A stretch of DNA of 64,000 nt from an uncultured Flavobacteriaceae bacterium (GCA_947497145.1 CANMFQ010000005.1:62001-126000), one strand, 5' to 3'; counted from the stretch's first letter, positions 28,494-38,217 are shown. The notes: generated by a model from the sequence alone, not told the origin. A program made the numbers and translations.

Positions 28494-29558
28494 ATGTTCA
28501 TATTCGATGCCCATTTAGACCTTTCTATGAATGCCATGGAATGGAATCGCGACCTCACTTGGTCTGTTGCTGAAATTAGAGCAAGTGAAAAAGGAATGAC
28601 AGACAAGCCAGACCGAGGCAAGAACACCGTTTCTTTAGAAGCGATGCGAAAAGGAAATATAGGTCTCTGTGTAGCCACTCAAATTGCACGTTATGTACAT
28701 AAAAACAATCCATTACCAGGCTGGAACTCACCACAGCAAGCATGGGCACAAACACAAGGACAACTAGCCTGGTATAAAGCTATGGAGGCTGCTGGCGAAA
28801 TGGTACAAATCACCAACAAACTGCAATTAGAGGCACATTTAGCACTTTGGAAAACAACAGAAGGCAAAAAACCCATTGGCTATATGCTAAGCCTAGAAGG
28901 GGCTGATTCTATAGTAACAATTGATTACTTACAGCACAGTTACGAGCAAGGACTAAGAGCCATTGGCCCTGCTCATTATGGCCCGGGCACCTATGCACAT
29001 GGCACCGATTCAGTGGGTGGAATTGGCACTAAAGGAAAAGAACTTCTTAAAGAAATTGAGCGCCTCAATCTCATCTTGGATGCTACCCATTTATGTGATG
29101 TAAGTTTTTGGGAGACCATGAAGCATTATAATGGGCCTGTATGGGCTAGCCATAATAATTGCAGAACCTTTGTGAATCACAACCGCCAATTTGCCGATGA
29201 GCAAATTAAAGAACTCATTCAAAGAAAGGCAGTAATTGGTATTGCCTTAGATGCTTGGATGATGGTACCCAATTGGGTGCGAGGTACATCAACGCCAAAA
29301 GAAATGAATGTCACCTTACAGCAAATGATTGACAACATAGACCATATTTGCCAGCTAGCAGGCAATTCGCTTCACGTTGGCATTGGCACCGATTTAGATG
29401 GTGGGTTTGGAAAAGAACAGAGTCCTACTGATTTAGACACCATTGCTGACTTACAAAAAGTACCCGAACTACTCAATAAAAAAGGGTACACAACAACTGA
29501 TATTGAAAATATTATGAATAAAAATTTCCTTCATTTTTTAAAAAACCACTGGAAATGA
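28494..29558 (+). CDS. Membrane-dipeptidase-like metallopeptidase (M19)
   Basis: A 354-residue M19 peptidase. FDAHLDLSM (His5-x-Asp7) and the SLEGADS glutamate are metal ligands of the binuclear zinc site; ATHLCDVSFWE, WASHNNCRTFVNHNRQ and GIGTDLDGGFG are the other family blocks. There is no signal peptide, so it is probably cytoplasmic. M19 enzymes cleave dipeptides and tolerate D-residues in the second position, which fits the neighbouring D-amino-acid enzyme. The gene starts 4 bp after the upstream stop and its end overlaps the next start by 4 bp (ATGA). Confidence 0.92.
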   Translation: MFIFDAHLDLSMNAMEWNRDLTWSVAEIRASEKGMTDKPDRGKNTVSLEAMRKGNIGLCVATQIARYVHKNNPLPGWNSPQQAWAQTQGQLAWYKAMEAAGEMVQITNKLQLEAHLALWKTTEGKKPIGYMLSLEGADSIVTIDYLQHSYEQGLRAIGPAHYGPGTYAHGTDSVGGIGTKGKELLKEIERLNLILDATHLCDVSFWETMKHYNGPVWASHNNCRTFVNHNRQFADEQIKELIQRKAVIGIALDAWMMVPNWVRGTSTPKEMNVTLQQMIDNIDHICQLAGNSLHVGIGTDLDGGFGKEQSPTDLDTIADLQKVPELLNKKGYTTTDIENIMNKNFLHFLKNHWK

Positions 29559-30295
29559 AACGGAGAACATTTATCACAGCAACCTCTTTAGCAAGTTTAT
29601 CAAGTATGATTTTTGGTTGCGCCAGTAGCAAAAAGATTCCGATTAGAAAAGGGCAAGTCATTGCTTGTTTAGGCGACAGCGTCACCTATGGTGGCCATAA
29701 TGGTTATGTTGAAATGCTACAAGATATAGCCAATAAAAATTATAGCGATTTAAACCTCACTTTTATCAATTGGGGTAAAAGCAGTGAAACGATAACGGGT
29801 CTTACTGAAGTAGGGCATCCTGGGCCAAGACCATACCTCTTTGATAGATTAGATGCATTATTGGCAAGCACCAAGGTCGATATCATCATGTTTTGCTACG
29901 GCATCAATTGTGGCATTTATGGTAAACCATCACCACAATTATTTGACAGCTACCAAAAAGGAGTGTCCGCTTTCCTTAAAAAAGCTAGTCAAAAAAACAG
30001 CAAGGTCATTTTAATCACGCCGCCGCCATTAGCTTTACAAGCAGTACCTGTTAACATTGACACCACCAAGGCATATACTTGGCTAAACCCATATCCGTAC
30101 TATGAAGAGGAGGTTTTACAAAAATTCAAAGAAATCATATTAAACTTTAGGCACCCCAACCTGCTTTCTTCGGTCGACATTCACAGCCCTCTCTTAAAAA
30201 ACCAAAATGAATATTATGAAGGCGACCCTATTCACCCAAATAAAAAAGGACATCAGGTAATTGCAAATACTATCATCAAACATTTGTCATTTTAA
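29555..30295 (+). CDS. SGNH/GDSL hydrolase lipoprotein
   Basis: A 246-residue esterase-type hydrolase. The N terminus KRRTFITATS followed by a hydrophobic run and FGCASS suggests an exported lipoprotein, possibly through Tat. Block I is CLGDSVTYGG (catalytic Ser), block III contains CYGINCG, and block V is DPIHPNKKGH (catalytic Asp and His). It should hydrolyse an ester or acetyl group, substrate unknown. Translational coupling by the ATGA overlap ties it to the dipeptidase, hinting at a peptide- or glycan-linked substrate. Confidence 0.85.
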   Translation: MKRRTFITATSLASLSSMIFGCASSKKIPIRKGQVIACLGDSVTYGGHNGYVEMLQDIANKNYSDLNLTFINWGKSSETITGLTEVGHPGPRPYLFDRLDALLASTKVDIIMFCYGINCGIYGKPSPQLFDSYQKGVSAFLKKASQKNSKVILITPPPLALQAVPVNIDTTKAYTWLNPYPYYEEEVLQKFKEIILNFRHPNLLSSVDIHSPLLKNQNEYYEGDPIHPNKKGHQVIANTIIKHLSF

Positions 30296-30364
30296 CAAGT
30301 ATTTAAGTCCCTATGGCAAGGTATTTGTTTATTTTAATAGCAAATTTGCGACTTTAGTTGAGCT

Positions 30365-31021
30365 ATGAAGAATTTTCAAATTATTTTCGTGTTAATCTTA
30401 TTGATACCATGCATAGGATGGTCTCAAACGGACCTCCCTGATGAGCAACCTTTAAAGATAGAAGCTGCCGAAAAATTAGACGAACAAGACAAAACTACTA
30501 ACAAAGGTACTGCACTTCGTATTCCGCCAGTAATAAAGGAGCAACCCAAAATCAATTTTAAAGACTCATTAAACAAGCGCACCATAAAAATGCTTGATGA
30601 CCGAAATTTGGTACAAGCAGGTAGCGGTATGAAAATAGACACCAAAGTAGGGCCAAGAACAGCCAAAGAAGGTTCAAAAGATTTTTTTGGTGACCAATAT
30701 TTAGGGGAAATAAAAAACAATGGAAAATTTGTTGGCATTGTTGCTCGCGACCATGAATTTGTTGATGGCGATAGGGTTAAAATATATTTGAACGAAACCG
30801 TAATTGACCCAAACATGCTATTAACAGGTGTTTTTAAAGGCGTAAATGTTGATTTAAACAAAGGTTTTAATCGCATTGAATTTGAAGCATTGAACGAAGG
30901 TTCATCTTCTCCTAATACAGCTCAAATTGATGTATATAACGACCAAGGAGAGTTAATTTATTCAAATAAATGGTTACTGTCAAGAGGTGCTAAAGCTAGT
31001 TTGATAATCACCAAAGAGTAA
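30365..31021 (+). CDS. Secreted protein of unknown function
   Basis: A 218-residue protein with a Sec signal peptide (cleavage probably after GWSQ, about residue 21). The N-terminal third of the mature part is acidic/basic and probably disordered; the C-terminal half (about 110-215) has strand-rich sequence (KFVGIVARDHEFVDGDRVKIYLNETVI ... FNRIEFEALNEGSSSPNTAQIDVYN) like a beta-sandwich. No catalytic motif is seen. It lies 69 bp after the SGNH hydrolase and ends 5 bp before the convergent acylase gene. I do not recognise its family. Confidence 0.6.
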   Translation: MKNFQIIFVLILLIPCIGWSQTDLPDEQPLKIEAAEKLDEQDKTTNKGTALRIPPVIKEQPKINFKDSLNKRTIKMLDDRNLVQAGSGMKIDTKVGPRTAKEGSKDFFGDQYLGEIKNNGKFVGIVARDHEFVDGDRVKIYLNETVIDPNMLLTGVFKGVNVDLNKGFNRIEFEALNEGSSSPNTAQIDVYNDQGELIYSNKWLLSRGAKASLIITKE

Positions 31022-31026
31022 ACCAT

Positions 31027-33204
31027 TTATTTTCGTTCTCCCGGAGTATAGGTTTCTACGGCCCTTTTTAAAACAGCTTCTTTATAAAAGGGAACATCCT
31101 TCCAATTCATATCGGCATAGCGCTGTATTTGGTCATCAAAATGAGGTGATTTTGGGTCACCACTCTGTCCGCCAGCTAAAATTGATTTTGCTTTTACTTT
31201 GTCACCAAACTCCACCGCAGCTACAAAACTATTTCCTCTAGTACCATAAATTTTCTTAGTACCATTATCATAACGTGCACCATAGGCTGCCAAAGCACCC
31301 CAGCGACCAGAAGCAAAGCCAATAGGAATACTTGGTTTATTATCATCAAAGGGTTGTCGAATAGCGCCATTTAATCGTTGGTAGCGGTTTACTTCTCCCC
31401 AAGGCATTTTCCACGTACCAAAATCTGCCGTCAACTGATTGATAACCGATTCAAAAATCTGTAGTTTTTCCTTGTCTGGCGATTTGCTTCCCCAATATTT
31501 CACACGCTCCATAGGAATCATCCCCGCTGCATATTTTCCCTCTTTATAATACCGTGTACCATAATAATGTGCAAGTGTCATCGCTATGGAGGCTTTTGAT
31601 GTTTGAAAATTCCAATTTCGCAATTCCTCAATCGGTGCTCCTAATTTTTTGCTTTTATCTATTTTATCATAAGCAGCAACCAAGCCCGGAATGAGTGCCT
31701 CAAAAGCTGGTAAATAAGGGTCGTGCGCCAACTGTATTAAACTATCTAAAGTATATCCCTTTTTATCTTTCAACAATCCAATGGCATGAACACCACGAAA
31801 ATTTTCCCTGTCAATAGACATGTATTTTGGGTAATTTTCTTTTTTAGGACTATACTCCATAGCCGCCGTAAAAGGTGTTGAGTTGCAATTTTGCAGCCAT
31901 CCATTCGTAGGGTTTAACAAAAGTATATGTTCATTAACAGGATGTAAGCCTTGCCAATCTGTTTCAGGATTCCAACCATTAACCGGCTTTGAATAATCTA
32001 AATTTTCATCACGTCGAGGAATGAAATTTCCATGAAAATAAGCAATATTCCCATCGGCATCGGCATAAACTGTGTTATTTGATGAATTGGTTTTCATATC
32101 CATCATTTCACGAAACCCTTCATAGCCGTTCTGTTTTGTTCTGATAAATGATTGTTGAAGCGCCTTTACTGGTTCCCACATCATTGCCGAAGCTGTCCAA
32201 AACCCATCTTCAATATGTGTTATAGGTCCGTGATGTGTACGATAAGCAGGAAAGGTCTTTTCTTTAATCATATTCCCTTCCTTATACCTTAATGTAATAT
32301 CAAAGCTTTCTAAAGGACGTAACTCCTCGCCGTATTGATATTGTTTTTTTCCATCAACAGGCATAATGTTTTCCTTAAACTCATCCATCACATCGGTATA
32401 CGTAGAAGTATGCATCCATCCTGTTTTTTCATTAAAACCTTGGTATACAAAAAACTGCCCCCAAGTAACAGCACCATACGCATTTAAGCCCTCTTCACTT
32501 ACCACATGAACCTCACCTCTAAAATAAAAAGAAGTATGCGGGTTAATGAGCAACATAGCATTACCTGATTGTGTTAAACTACCTGCGATTGCAATACCGT
32601 TAGAGCCTTGTGGCTCTGCCATCTCCTCTTTTTTTACAATTTCTAAATCATACAATTCTGGAAGTTGCATACCTCCCTCATAAAACGCTTTTATTTTATC
32701 GGTACTGATGCGTTCAATATCACCACCTATTGACCCTTCGCTAAAGTACATAGGCATCCATGGTTCAAAATGTGTTAGCAGTTTAGGTTGCACCTCAGGG
32801 TGTGTTTCTAAATAATAATTGACCCCATCAGCAAAGGCATCACAAAGTTTCTTTAACCATTGAGGGCTACGCTCATAATTGGCTATCGCCTCTTCTTCGG
32901 TCATAAACAATTTTGCCCTTAAATCACTATACAAAGCGTCAGCACCTTCAATTTCTGCCAAACGACCAGTTGCCCATATATAATTTTGTTCAACTCTATT
33001 AAAATCATCTTCACATTGCGCATATAATAACCCAAAAACTGCGTCGGCATCAGTTTTGCCATAAATATGCGGCACTCCAAAATCATCTCTAATAATGGTA
33101 ACATTTGCAGCCTTTTCTTTAAGACTTTGCAATCTTTGCTCATTCTTTGTTTCCGTTTTGCACGAAAGAAAAACAACAACACTTAAAAGCAGAAAAAATC
33201 TCAT
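31027..33204 (-). CDS. Penicillin-acylase-family Ntn hydrolase lipoprotein
   Basis: ATG at 33204 is chosen over the TTG at 33225 because it begins the signal peptide MRFFLLLSVVVFLSC with its lipobox; the product is 725 residues. The conserved early block DDFGVPHIYGKTDADAVFGLLYAQCEDDF starts the alpha subunit. Autocleavage should expose the Ser of GSNG (Ser201 by this start) as the N-terminal nucleophile of the beta subunit, followed by SGNAMLLINPH. Relatives hydrolyse amide bonds of acyl side chains (beta-lactams, acyl-homoserine lactones, aculeacin). Quorum-signal degradation or amide scavenging are both possible. The gene is monocistronic. Confidence 0.9.
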   Translation of the reverse strand: MRFFLLLSVVVFLSCKTETKNEQRLQSLKEKAANVTIIRDDFGVPHIYGKTDADAVFGLLYAQCEDDFNRVEQNYIWATGRLAEIEGADALYSDLRAKLFMTEEEAIANYERSPQWLKKLCDAFADGVNYYLETHPEVQPKLLTHFEPWMPMYFSEGSIGGDIERISTDKIKAFYEGGMQLPELYDLEIVKKEEMAEPQGSNGIAIAGSLTQSGNAMLLINPHTSFYFRGEVHVVSEEGLNAYGAVTWGQFFVYQGFNEKTGWMHTSTYTDVMDEFKENIMPVDGKKQYQYGEELRPLESFDITLRYKEGNMIKEKTFPAYRTHHGPITHIEDGFWTASAMMWEPVKALQQSFIRTKQNGYEGFREMMDMKTNSSNNTVYADADGNIAYFHGNFIPRRDENLDYSKPVNGWNPETDWQGLHPVNEHILLLNPTNGWLQNCNSTPFTAAMEYSPKKENYPKYMSIDRENFRGVHAIGLLKDKKGYTLDSLIQLAHDPYLPAFEALIPGLVAAYDKIDKSKKLGAPIEELRNWNFQTSKASIAMTLAHYYGTRYYKEGKYAAGMIPMERVKYWGSKSPDKEKLQIFESVINQLTADFGTWKMPWGEVNRYQRLNGAIRQPFDDNKPSIPIGFASGRWGALAAYGARYDNGTKKIYGTRGNSFVAAVEFGDKVKAKSILAGGQSGDPKSPHFDDQIQRYADMNWKDVPFYKEAVLKRAVETYTPGERK

Positions 33205-33367
33205 ATACAAAATTTTAGAAGTCAATACTGGCTGTTAAATTACTAGACTTGCACATCAAATACTAATTTTCATCAAAAAAACGACAGACATCTAGCCACT
33301 TACAAGAATCCAATTTTTTTGAAGTACCTTGCGTCCTCAATTAAAATTCATAAAAATTTCATCTTTA

Positions 33368-35104
33368 ATGGCCGAAAAAAAAGTTAGTATTCTTACCGCA
33401 TTTAAAACCATTATTTGGCCAAGACGTAACCTTGTTTTTATAGGCTTATTATTAATTATTATCAGCAAAGCTGCTAGTTTTGTTGCACCATTATCGCTTA
33501 AATATTTAATGGATGATATTATACCCAATAAAGATGTTGACTTTTTAAAGCTACTTGTAGGCGCTGTTACTTTAGCCATTTTAGTGCAAGCAATTACTTC
33601 CTTTTTATTAACTAAAATTTTGAGCGTTCAAGCGCAATTCCTTATTTCTGAACTGCGAGCACAGGTACAAAAAAAAGTACTCTCTTTACCTATTCGTTTT
33701 TTTGACAACACCAAATCTGGCGCCTTAGTTTCACGTATTATGAGTGACGTTGAAGGTGTAAGAAACCTAATTGGTACAGGCTTAGTACAACTTGTAGGCG
33801 GTAGTGTAACAGCCATAGTATCACTTATTCTTTTACTAAGAATCAGTTGGTCTATGACACTTTTCACACTTATACCTTTAAGCATTTTTGCACTAATCGC
33901 TTTAAAAGCATTCAAAATTATACGCCCTATTTTTAGAAACAGAGGCAAAATTAAAGCGGAAGTTACCGGAAGATTAACCGAAACGTTAGGTGGTATTCGT
34001 GTCATTAAAGGTTTTAACGCAGAGGAACAGGAAAGTAAAATTTTTGAAGAAGGTGTTACAAAATTATTTGAGAATGTAAAGAAAAGCCTCACTGCAACCG
34101 CTTTTATGACCAGTTCTTCTACTTTTTTATTAGGTATCGCCACCACTGGAGTAATGGGCTTGGGAGGGTATGAAATTATGTCTGATAATTTAACTGTTGG
34201 TGAATTTCTAACGTTTACCTTTTTACTGGGCTTAATGATTGCACCCATTGTACAGATGAGTAATATTGGCAGTCAATTGACCGAAGCACTAGCTGGTTTG
34301 GACCGTACTGAAGAACTTATGAACATCACCCCAGAAGCCGATGAAAAAAATAGAACTATTATTCTTGACGATATCAATGGTGAAATTGTTTTTAATGATG
34401 TTTCTTTTGCCTACGAAGAAGACAAAGACGTACTCCACAACATTAACTTTAAAGTAGCATCGGGGAATGTTGTTGCGCTTGTGGGGAGTTCAGGCTCTGG
34501 GAAATCAACAATAGCGGGATTGGCGGCTACCTTTTTAAACCCGCAATCGGGTATGATTACTATTGATGGCAAAGACCTTAGTAAAGTAAACCTTACTAGC
34601 TACAGAAAGCATTTGGGCGTTGTTTTACAAGACGAATTTTTGTTTGAAGGAAGCATACGTGAAAACATTCTCTTTCCAAGACCCCAAGCTACAGAAGCAG
34701 AATTGCAAGCTGCTGTAAAAGCCGCATATGTTGATGAATTTACAGACCGTTTTGAAAAAGGTTTAGACACATTAATTGGTGAGCGTGGGGTAAAATTATC
34801 AGGAGGGCAACGGCAACGTATTGCGATTGCAAGAGCCGTTTTGGCTGACCCAAAAATATTAATTCTTGATGAAGCTACTTCTAACCTTGATACAGAAAGC
34901 GAAGCATTAATTCAAAAAAGTTTAGCTACACTAACCGAAGGCCGAACTACATTTGTAATTGCACACAGACTAAGCACGATTAGAAAAGCAAATCAAATTT
35001 TAGTCATCGAAAATGGGCGTATTGCCGAGCAAGGAACGCATGATGAACTCATTGCAAAAGAAGGTCGTTATTATAATTTATTCACCTATCAAGCAAGAAT
35101 TTAA
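33368..35104 (+). CDS. ABC exporter, fused permease and ATPase (MsbA-like)
   Basis: A 578-residue half-transporter. ATG at 33368 (MAEKKVSILTAF) is preferred to the TTG at 33329. Six membrane helices occupy about residues 20-310; the ATPase follows with Walker A GSSGSGKST, Q-loop VVLQDEFLFEGS, signature LSGGQRQRIAIARA, Walker B ILILDEATSNLD and H-loop IAHRLST. It should work as a homodimer exporting a lipid or hydrophobic compound. MsbA itself cannot be separated from drug-type exporters by eye. It is a single gene with 103 bp (counted to the TTG) of divergent upstream spacer shared with the acylase gene. Confidence 0.9.
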   Translation: MAEKKVSILTAFKTIIWPRRNLVFIGLLLIIISKAASFVAPLSLKYLMDDIIPNKDVDFLKLLVGAVTLAILVQAITSFLLTKILSVQAQFLISELRAQVQKKVLSLPIRFFDNTKSGALVSRIMSDVEGVRNLIGTGLVQLVGGSVTAIVSLILLLRISWSMTLFTLIPLSIFALIALKAFKIIRPIFRNRGKIKAEVTGRLTETLGGIRVIKGFNAEEQESKIFEEGVTKLFENVKKSLTATAFMTSSSTFLLGIATTGVMGLGGYEIMSDNLTVGEFLTFTFLLGLMIAPIVQMSNIGSQLTEALAGLDRTEELMNITPEADEKNRTIILDDINGEIVFNDVSFAYEEDKDVLHNINFKVASGNVVALVGSSGSGKSTIAGLAATFLNPQSGMITIDGKDLSKVNLTSYRKHLGVVLQDEFLFEGSIRENILFPRPQATEAELQAAVKAAYVDEFTDRFEKGLDTLIGERGVKLSGGQRQRIAIARAVLADPKILILDEATSNLDTESEALIQKSLATLTEGRTTFVIAHRLSTIRKANQILVIENGRIAEQGTHDELIAKEGRYYNLFTYQARI

Positions 35105-35155
35105 ACCATAACCCAACTTGCTTTGTTCACGTGAAATTTCAGGAAACTATTACCC

Positions 35156-35482
35156 TCAGTCTTCTGGTGCCAAAGTTACTTCTAAGCCATCTAAATCTTC
35201 GGTAATATGAATTTGGCAGCCTAAGCGTGAATTTTCTTCAACGTTAAATGCTTCTGCCAGCATTGCATCTTCATCATCTGACTTTTCAGGAAGTGCATGA
35301 GCAGATTGCACATAGCATTGACAAGAAGCACACATGGCCATGCCTCCGCAGATGCCTATAGTACCCTCAGGTGCTAATTCGTATGAACGAACAATTTCCA
35401 TTAGGTTCATATTCATATCTGTTGGCGCATCAACTTCGTGAGTTACGCCTTCGCGGTCAGTAATTTTTATTTTGATATCCAT
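35156..35482 (-). CDS. 2Fe-2S ferredoxin, adrenodoxin type
   Basis: A 108-residue ferredoxin with cysteines 45, 51, 54 and 89 spaced C-x5-C-x2-C-x34-C (GICGGMAMCASCQC ... RLGCQ), the adrenodoxin/ISC pattern rather than the plant one. It is strongly acidic, as expected of an electron carrier. The natural partner is the TrxR-like ferredoxin-NADP reductase encoded 220 bp upstream on the same strand. It may feed electrons to Fe-S assembly or mono-oxygenases. A TATCTTTG box in the spacer suggests it can be transcribed on its own. Confidence 0.9.
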   Translation of the reverse strand: MDIKIKITDREGVTHEVDAPTDMNMNLMEIVRSYELAPEGTIGICGGMAMCASCQCYVQSAHALPEKSDDEDAMLAEAFNVEENSRLGCQIHITEDLDGLEVTLAPED

Positions 35483-35593
35483 TAAAAAAGGGATTAGCTA
35501 TTTCATGAAGTGCATTGGTCTACAATACAGCCTAGAAATTTCACTGGAATTATTATTTTATTTTTTTTGAACTAAGTCTTCAACTATTTTGGA

Positions 35594-35601
35594 CAAAGAT
35601 A
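35594..35601 (-). promoter_or_regulatory. Bacteroidota -7 promoter element (TATCTTTG)
   Basis: On the minus strand the octamer is TATCTTTG, matching TAnnTTTG, 112 bp ahead of the ferredoxin start and in the right orientation. A clear -33 TTTG is not visible at about 19 bp further upstream. The 220-bp spacer holding it otherwise shows no gene. Confidence 0.45.
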
Positions 35602-35702
35602 AGGCAGATTACTGTTTATGTTTAACTACTTGAAAATTATATACAAAAAAGCTGCTGATGAATCGTACTATAACAGTAATTAGGCTTTTAAAAATTAAAC
35701 TG

Positions 35703-36761
35703 CTAATCAATAGCTTTTACAACGGCTTTTGGCGCTTCCTTTTTACTACCATCAAAACCTTGTACACCACCAACTGTAGTATATTTCATCACATATTTCT
35801 TATCGGGAAATATTTTCTGATAGGCACTCTGGCACATCAGCGTAGCTTCATGAAAACCGCATAAAATTAACTTTAATTTGCCTGGGTACGTATTCACATC
35901 TCCAATAGCATAAATACCGGGAATATTGGTTTGATAATCTAGTGTATTATCTACTTTAATTGCGTTACGCTCTATTTCTAAGCCCCAATCGCCAATAGGT
36001 CCCAATTTAGGAGAGAGACCAAAAAGCGGAATAAAATTATCTACTTCTAAAATCGTATCTGTAGTAGCGCCGGTCTTTTTAATTACAACAGCTTCTAACT
36101 TATCTTCACCTTGGAGACCTACTATTTCTGCTGGTGTCACCAAATTAATTCGTCCTTCATTTTTAAGTTGCTGTACCTTTTCAACCGAATCTAGCGCCCC
36201 TCTAAATTCATTTCTACGATGCACTAAAGTAACTTCTTCGGCCACATCAGCGAGAAAAATACTCCAATCTAAGGCAGAATCACCACCTCCCGCAATAACA
36301 ACGCTTTTATTTCTATAAACCTCAGGGTCTTTGATTATGTAGGCTATACCTTTATCCTCAAATTTTGCTAAATTTTCTATTAGCGGTTTTCTAGGCTCAA
36401 AACTACCCAAGCCACCAGCAATAGCAACAATTGGCGCATGGTGTTTGGTGCCTTTATTAGTAGTAACAATAAAAGAACCGTCCTGTAATTTTTCAATAGT
36501 TTGCGCTCGTTCTCCCAAGGTAAAACCAGGTTGAAAAGGTTTTATTTGTGCCATTAAATTAGTAACCAAATCCCCCGCCAAAACCTCAGGAAAGCCCGGA
36601 ATATCATAAATAGGCTTCTTTGGATAAATTTCAGAACACTGTCCTCCCACTTGGGGTAAAGCATCAATCAAGTGGCATTTTAACTTTAATAAGCCTGCCT
36701 CAAAAACAGCAAAGAGACCCGTAGGTCCCGCACCGATTATTAAAATATCTGTTTCAATCAT
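35703..36761 (-). CDS. Ferredoxin-NADP(+) reductase, thioredoxin-reductase-like
   Basis: A 352-residue flavoprotein. The FAD-binding IIGAGPTGLFAVFEAGL is at the N terminus, the NADPH-binding VVIAGGGDSALDWSIFLA is near residue 155 with VHRRNEF following, and GIYAIGDVNTYPGKLKLI closes the FAD site. The redox-active C-x-x-C of thioredoxin reductase is absent, which identifies the TrxR-like FNR class (as YumC). It transfers electrons between NADPH and ferredoxin. It sits downstream of NifU and Mrp (59 bp) and upstream of a ferredoxin, forming a coherent Fe-S/redox cluster. Confidence 0.93.
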   Translation of the reverse strand: MIETDILIIGAGPTGLFAVFEAGLLKLKCHLIDALPQVGGQCSEIYPKKPIYDIPGFPEVLAGDLVTNLMAQIKPFQPGFTLGERAQTIEKLQDGSFIVTTNKGTKHHAPIVAIAGGLGSFEPRKPLIENLAKFEDKGIAYIIKDPEVYRNKSVVIAGGGDSALDWSIFLADVAEEVTLVHRRNEFRGALDSVEKVQQLKNEGRINLVTPAEIVGLQGEDKLEAVVIKKTGATTDTILEVDNFIPLFGLSPKLGPIGDWGLEIERNAIKVDNTLDYQTNIPGIYAIGDVNTYPGKLKLILCGFHEATLMCQSAYQKIFPDKKYVMKYTTVGGVQGFDGSKKEAPKAVVKAID

Positions 36762-36820
36762 TACAAAAATCTTATTGTAAAACCTGCAAAATATAGCCTA
36801 AAAGGTTATTTCTAAACGAC

Positions 36821-37072
36821 TTAATTTGCTACATTAATCACCTCTTCAATTTGAGGCGCATACTTTTTAATAGTCATTTCAACGCCACTTTTTAAGGTCA
36901 TTTGATTTACTGAACAACCTACACAAGCACCCTCAAGTTTCACCTTTACAGAATTCTCGTTATCTATTGATATTAGTGAAATATCACCGCCATCACTCTG
37001 TAAAAAAGGGCGAATTTCTTGTAAGGCCTTTTCCACATTCATTTTTAGTTCTTCGAATGTCATTGTTGTCAT
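36821..37072 (-). CDS. NifU-like C-terminal-domain Fe-S scaffold
   Basis: A small protein of 83 residues with ATG at 37072, two bases after the Mrp stop; the longer frame from TTG 37099 would overlap Mrp. The family core LQSDGGDISL and the cluster-binding C-V-G-C (LEGACVGCSVNQMTLKSGVE) are present. It should assemble or carry an Fe-S cluster and pass it on, together with the Mrp ATPase with which it is almost certainly co-transcribed. Confidence 0.92.
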   Translation of the reverse strand: MTTMTFEELKMNVEKALQEIRPFLQSDGGDISLISIDNENSVKVKLEGACVGCSVNQMTLKSGVEMTIKKYAPQIEEVINVAN

Positions 37073-37074
37073 AT

Positions 37075-38217
37075 CTATTTCTTTGTAACGGTGGAACAAC
37101 CAGCCATCGTTGTTATTTTTATTGCTTCTGTAGGAGGTAGGCTCTTGTTTCTTCCAACTACTTCTTGCACTACATTTTTTGTCAATTCTTCAAAAGCAAC
37201 CTCTATTGAAGTTCCCGTTTGCAAAGCAGCCGGACGACCTACATCACCAGCTTCTCGTATACTCTGCACCAAAGGAATTTCACCTAAAAAGGGAACCTTT
37301 AAATCTTCAGACAGATTTTTTGCGCCTTCCTTACCAAAGATATAATATTTATTATCAGGAAGTTCTGCAGGTGTAAAATACGCCATATTTTCTACAATAC
37401 CCAATACAGGTACATTGATTGCATCTTGCTGAAACATTGCCACCCCTTTTTTAGCATCCGCCAAAGCAACTTCTTGAGGCGTACTAACAATAACCGCTCC
37501 AGTCACTGGCATAGCTTGCATAATACTTAAATGAATATCTCCGGTTCCTGGGGGAAGGTCTAGAAGCATAAAATCTAAATCATCCCAGTGCGCATCAAAA
37601 ATCATTTGATTTAAGGCTTTTGATGCCATTGGCCCTCGCCAAATTACGGCCTGGTTAGGTTGTGTAAAAAACCCAATAGAAAGTAATTTTACTCCGTAAC
37701 TCTCAATAGGTTTCATTTTTGACTTCCCATTGACAGTAATTGCCAAAGGTTTTTCTTGAGTCACATCAAACATAATTGGCATTGAAGGCCCGTAAATATC
37801 AGCATCTAAAAGACCTACTTTAAAACCCATTTTTGCCAAGGTAACCGCCAGATTAGCCGTTACTGTAGATTTACCTACTCCACCCTTACCAGAGGCTACG
37901 GCAATAATGTTTTGAATTCCTGGAATTGCCTTCCCTTTAATTTCTTGCGCTTTAGGTTTCGCTGCAGCAGCATCTACCTTTATATTTATCTTAATTTTAG
38001 CCTTTTCATAGACCTCTCTATGAATGATTTTCAAAATCTCTACCTCGGTCTTCTTGCGCGCCTGTAAACTAGGGTTATTGATAGTAATATCTACCTCAAC
38101 CTCATCGCCAAATATTTGAACGTTTTTTACAGCGCCACTTTCCACCATATTCTTGCCCTCACCAGGCACGGTGATATTTTCTAAGGCTTTTAAAACTGCT
38201 TGCTTCTCAATCTTCAT
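37075..38217 (-). CDS. Mrp/ApbC-family Fe-S carrier ATPase
   Basis: A 380-residue protein. The N-terminal ~85 residues form a MIP18/DUF59-type domain; the P-loop ATPase follows with the deviant Walker A SGKGGVGKST (about 112-121), LLDADIYGPSMP, LDLPPGTGD and STPQEVALAD blocks. Family members bind and transfer Fe-S clusters. The usual C-x-x-C late in the protein (as in ApbC) is not evident; only a single Cys appears in the C-terminal AGCSTV. It is the first gene of the Mrp-NifU-FNR-(ferredoxin) group and has a -7 box 23 bp upstream. Confidence 0.92.
   Translation of the reverse strand: MKIEKQAVLKALENITVPGEGKNMVESGAVKNVQIFGDEVEVDITINNPSLQARKKTEVEILKIIHREVYEKAKIKINIKVDAAAAKPKAQEIKGKAIPGIQNIIAVASGKGGVGKSTVTANLAVTLAKMGFKVGLLDADIYGPSMPIMFDVTQEKPLAITVNGKSKMKPIESYGVKLLSIGFFTQPNQAVIWRGPMASKALNQMIFDAHWDDLDFMLLDLPPGTGDIHLSIMQAMPVTGAVIVSTPQEVALADAKKGVAMFQQDAINVPVLGIVENMAYFTPAELPDNKYYIFGKEGAKNLSEDLKVPFLGEIPLVQSIREAGDVGRPAALQTGTSIEVAFEELTKNVVQEVVGRNKSLPPTEAIKITTMAGCSTVTKK

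Noticed and set aside
33628-34248. 206-codon open frame on the minus strand
   Set aside because: Antisense to the membrane domain of the ABC exporter, with no recognisable product.
35126-35135. TTCACGTGAA palindrome after the ABC exporter gene
   Set aside because: Only ten bases, with no loop or U tract; too short to call a terminator or operator.
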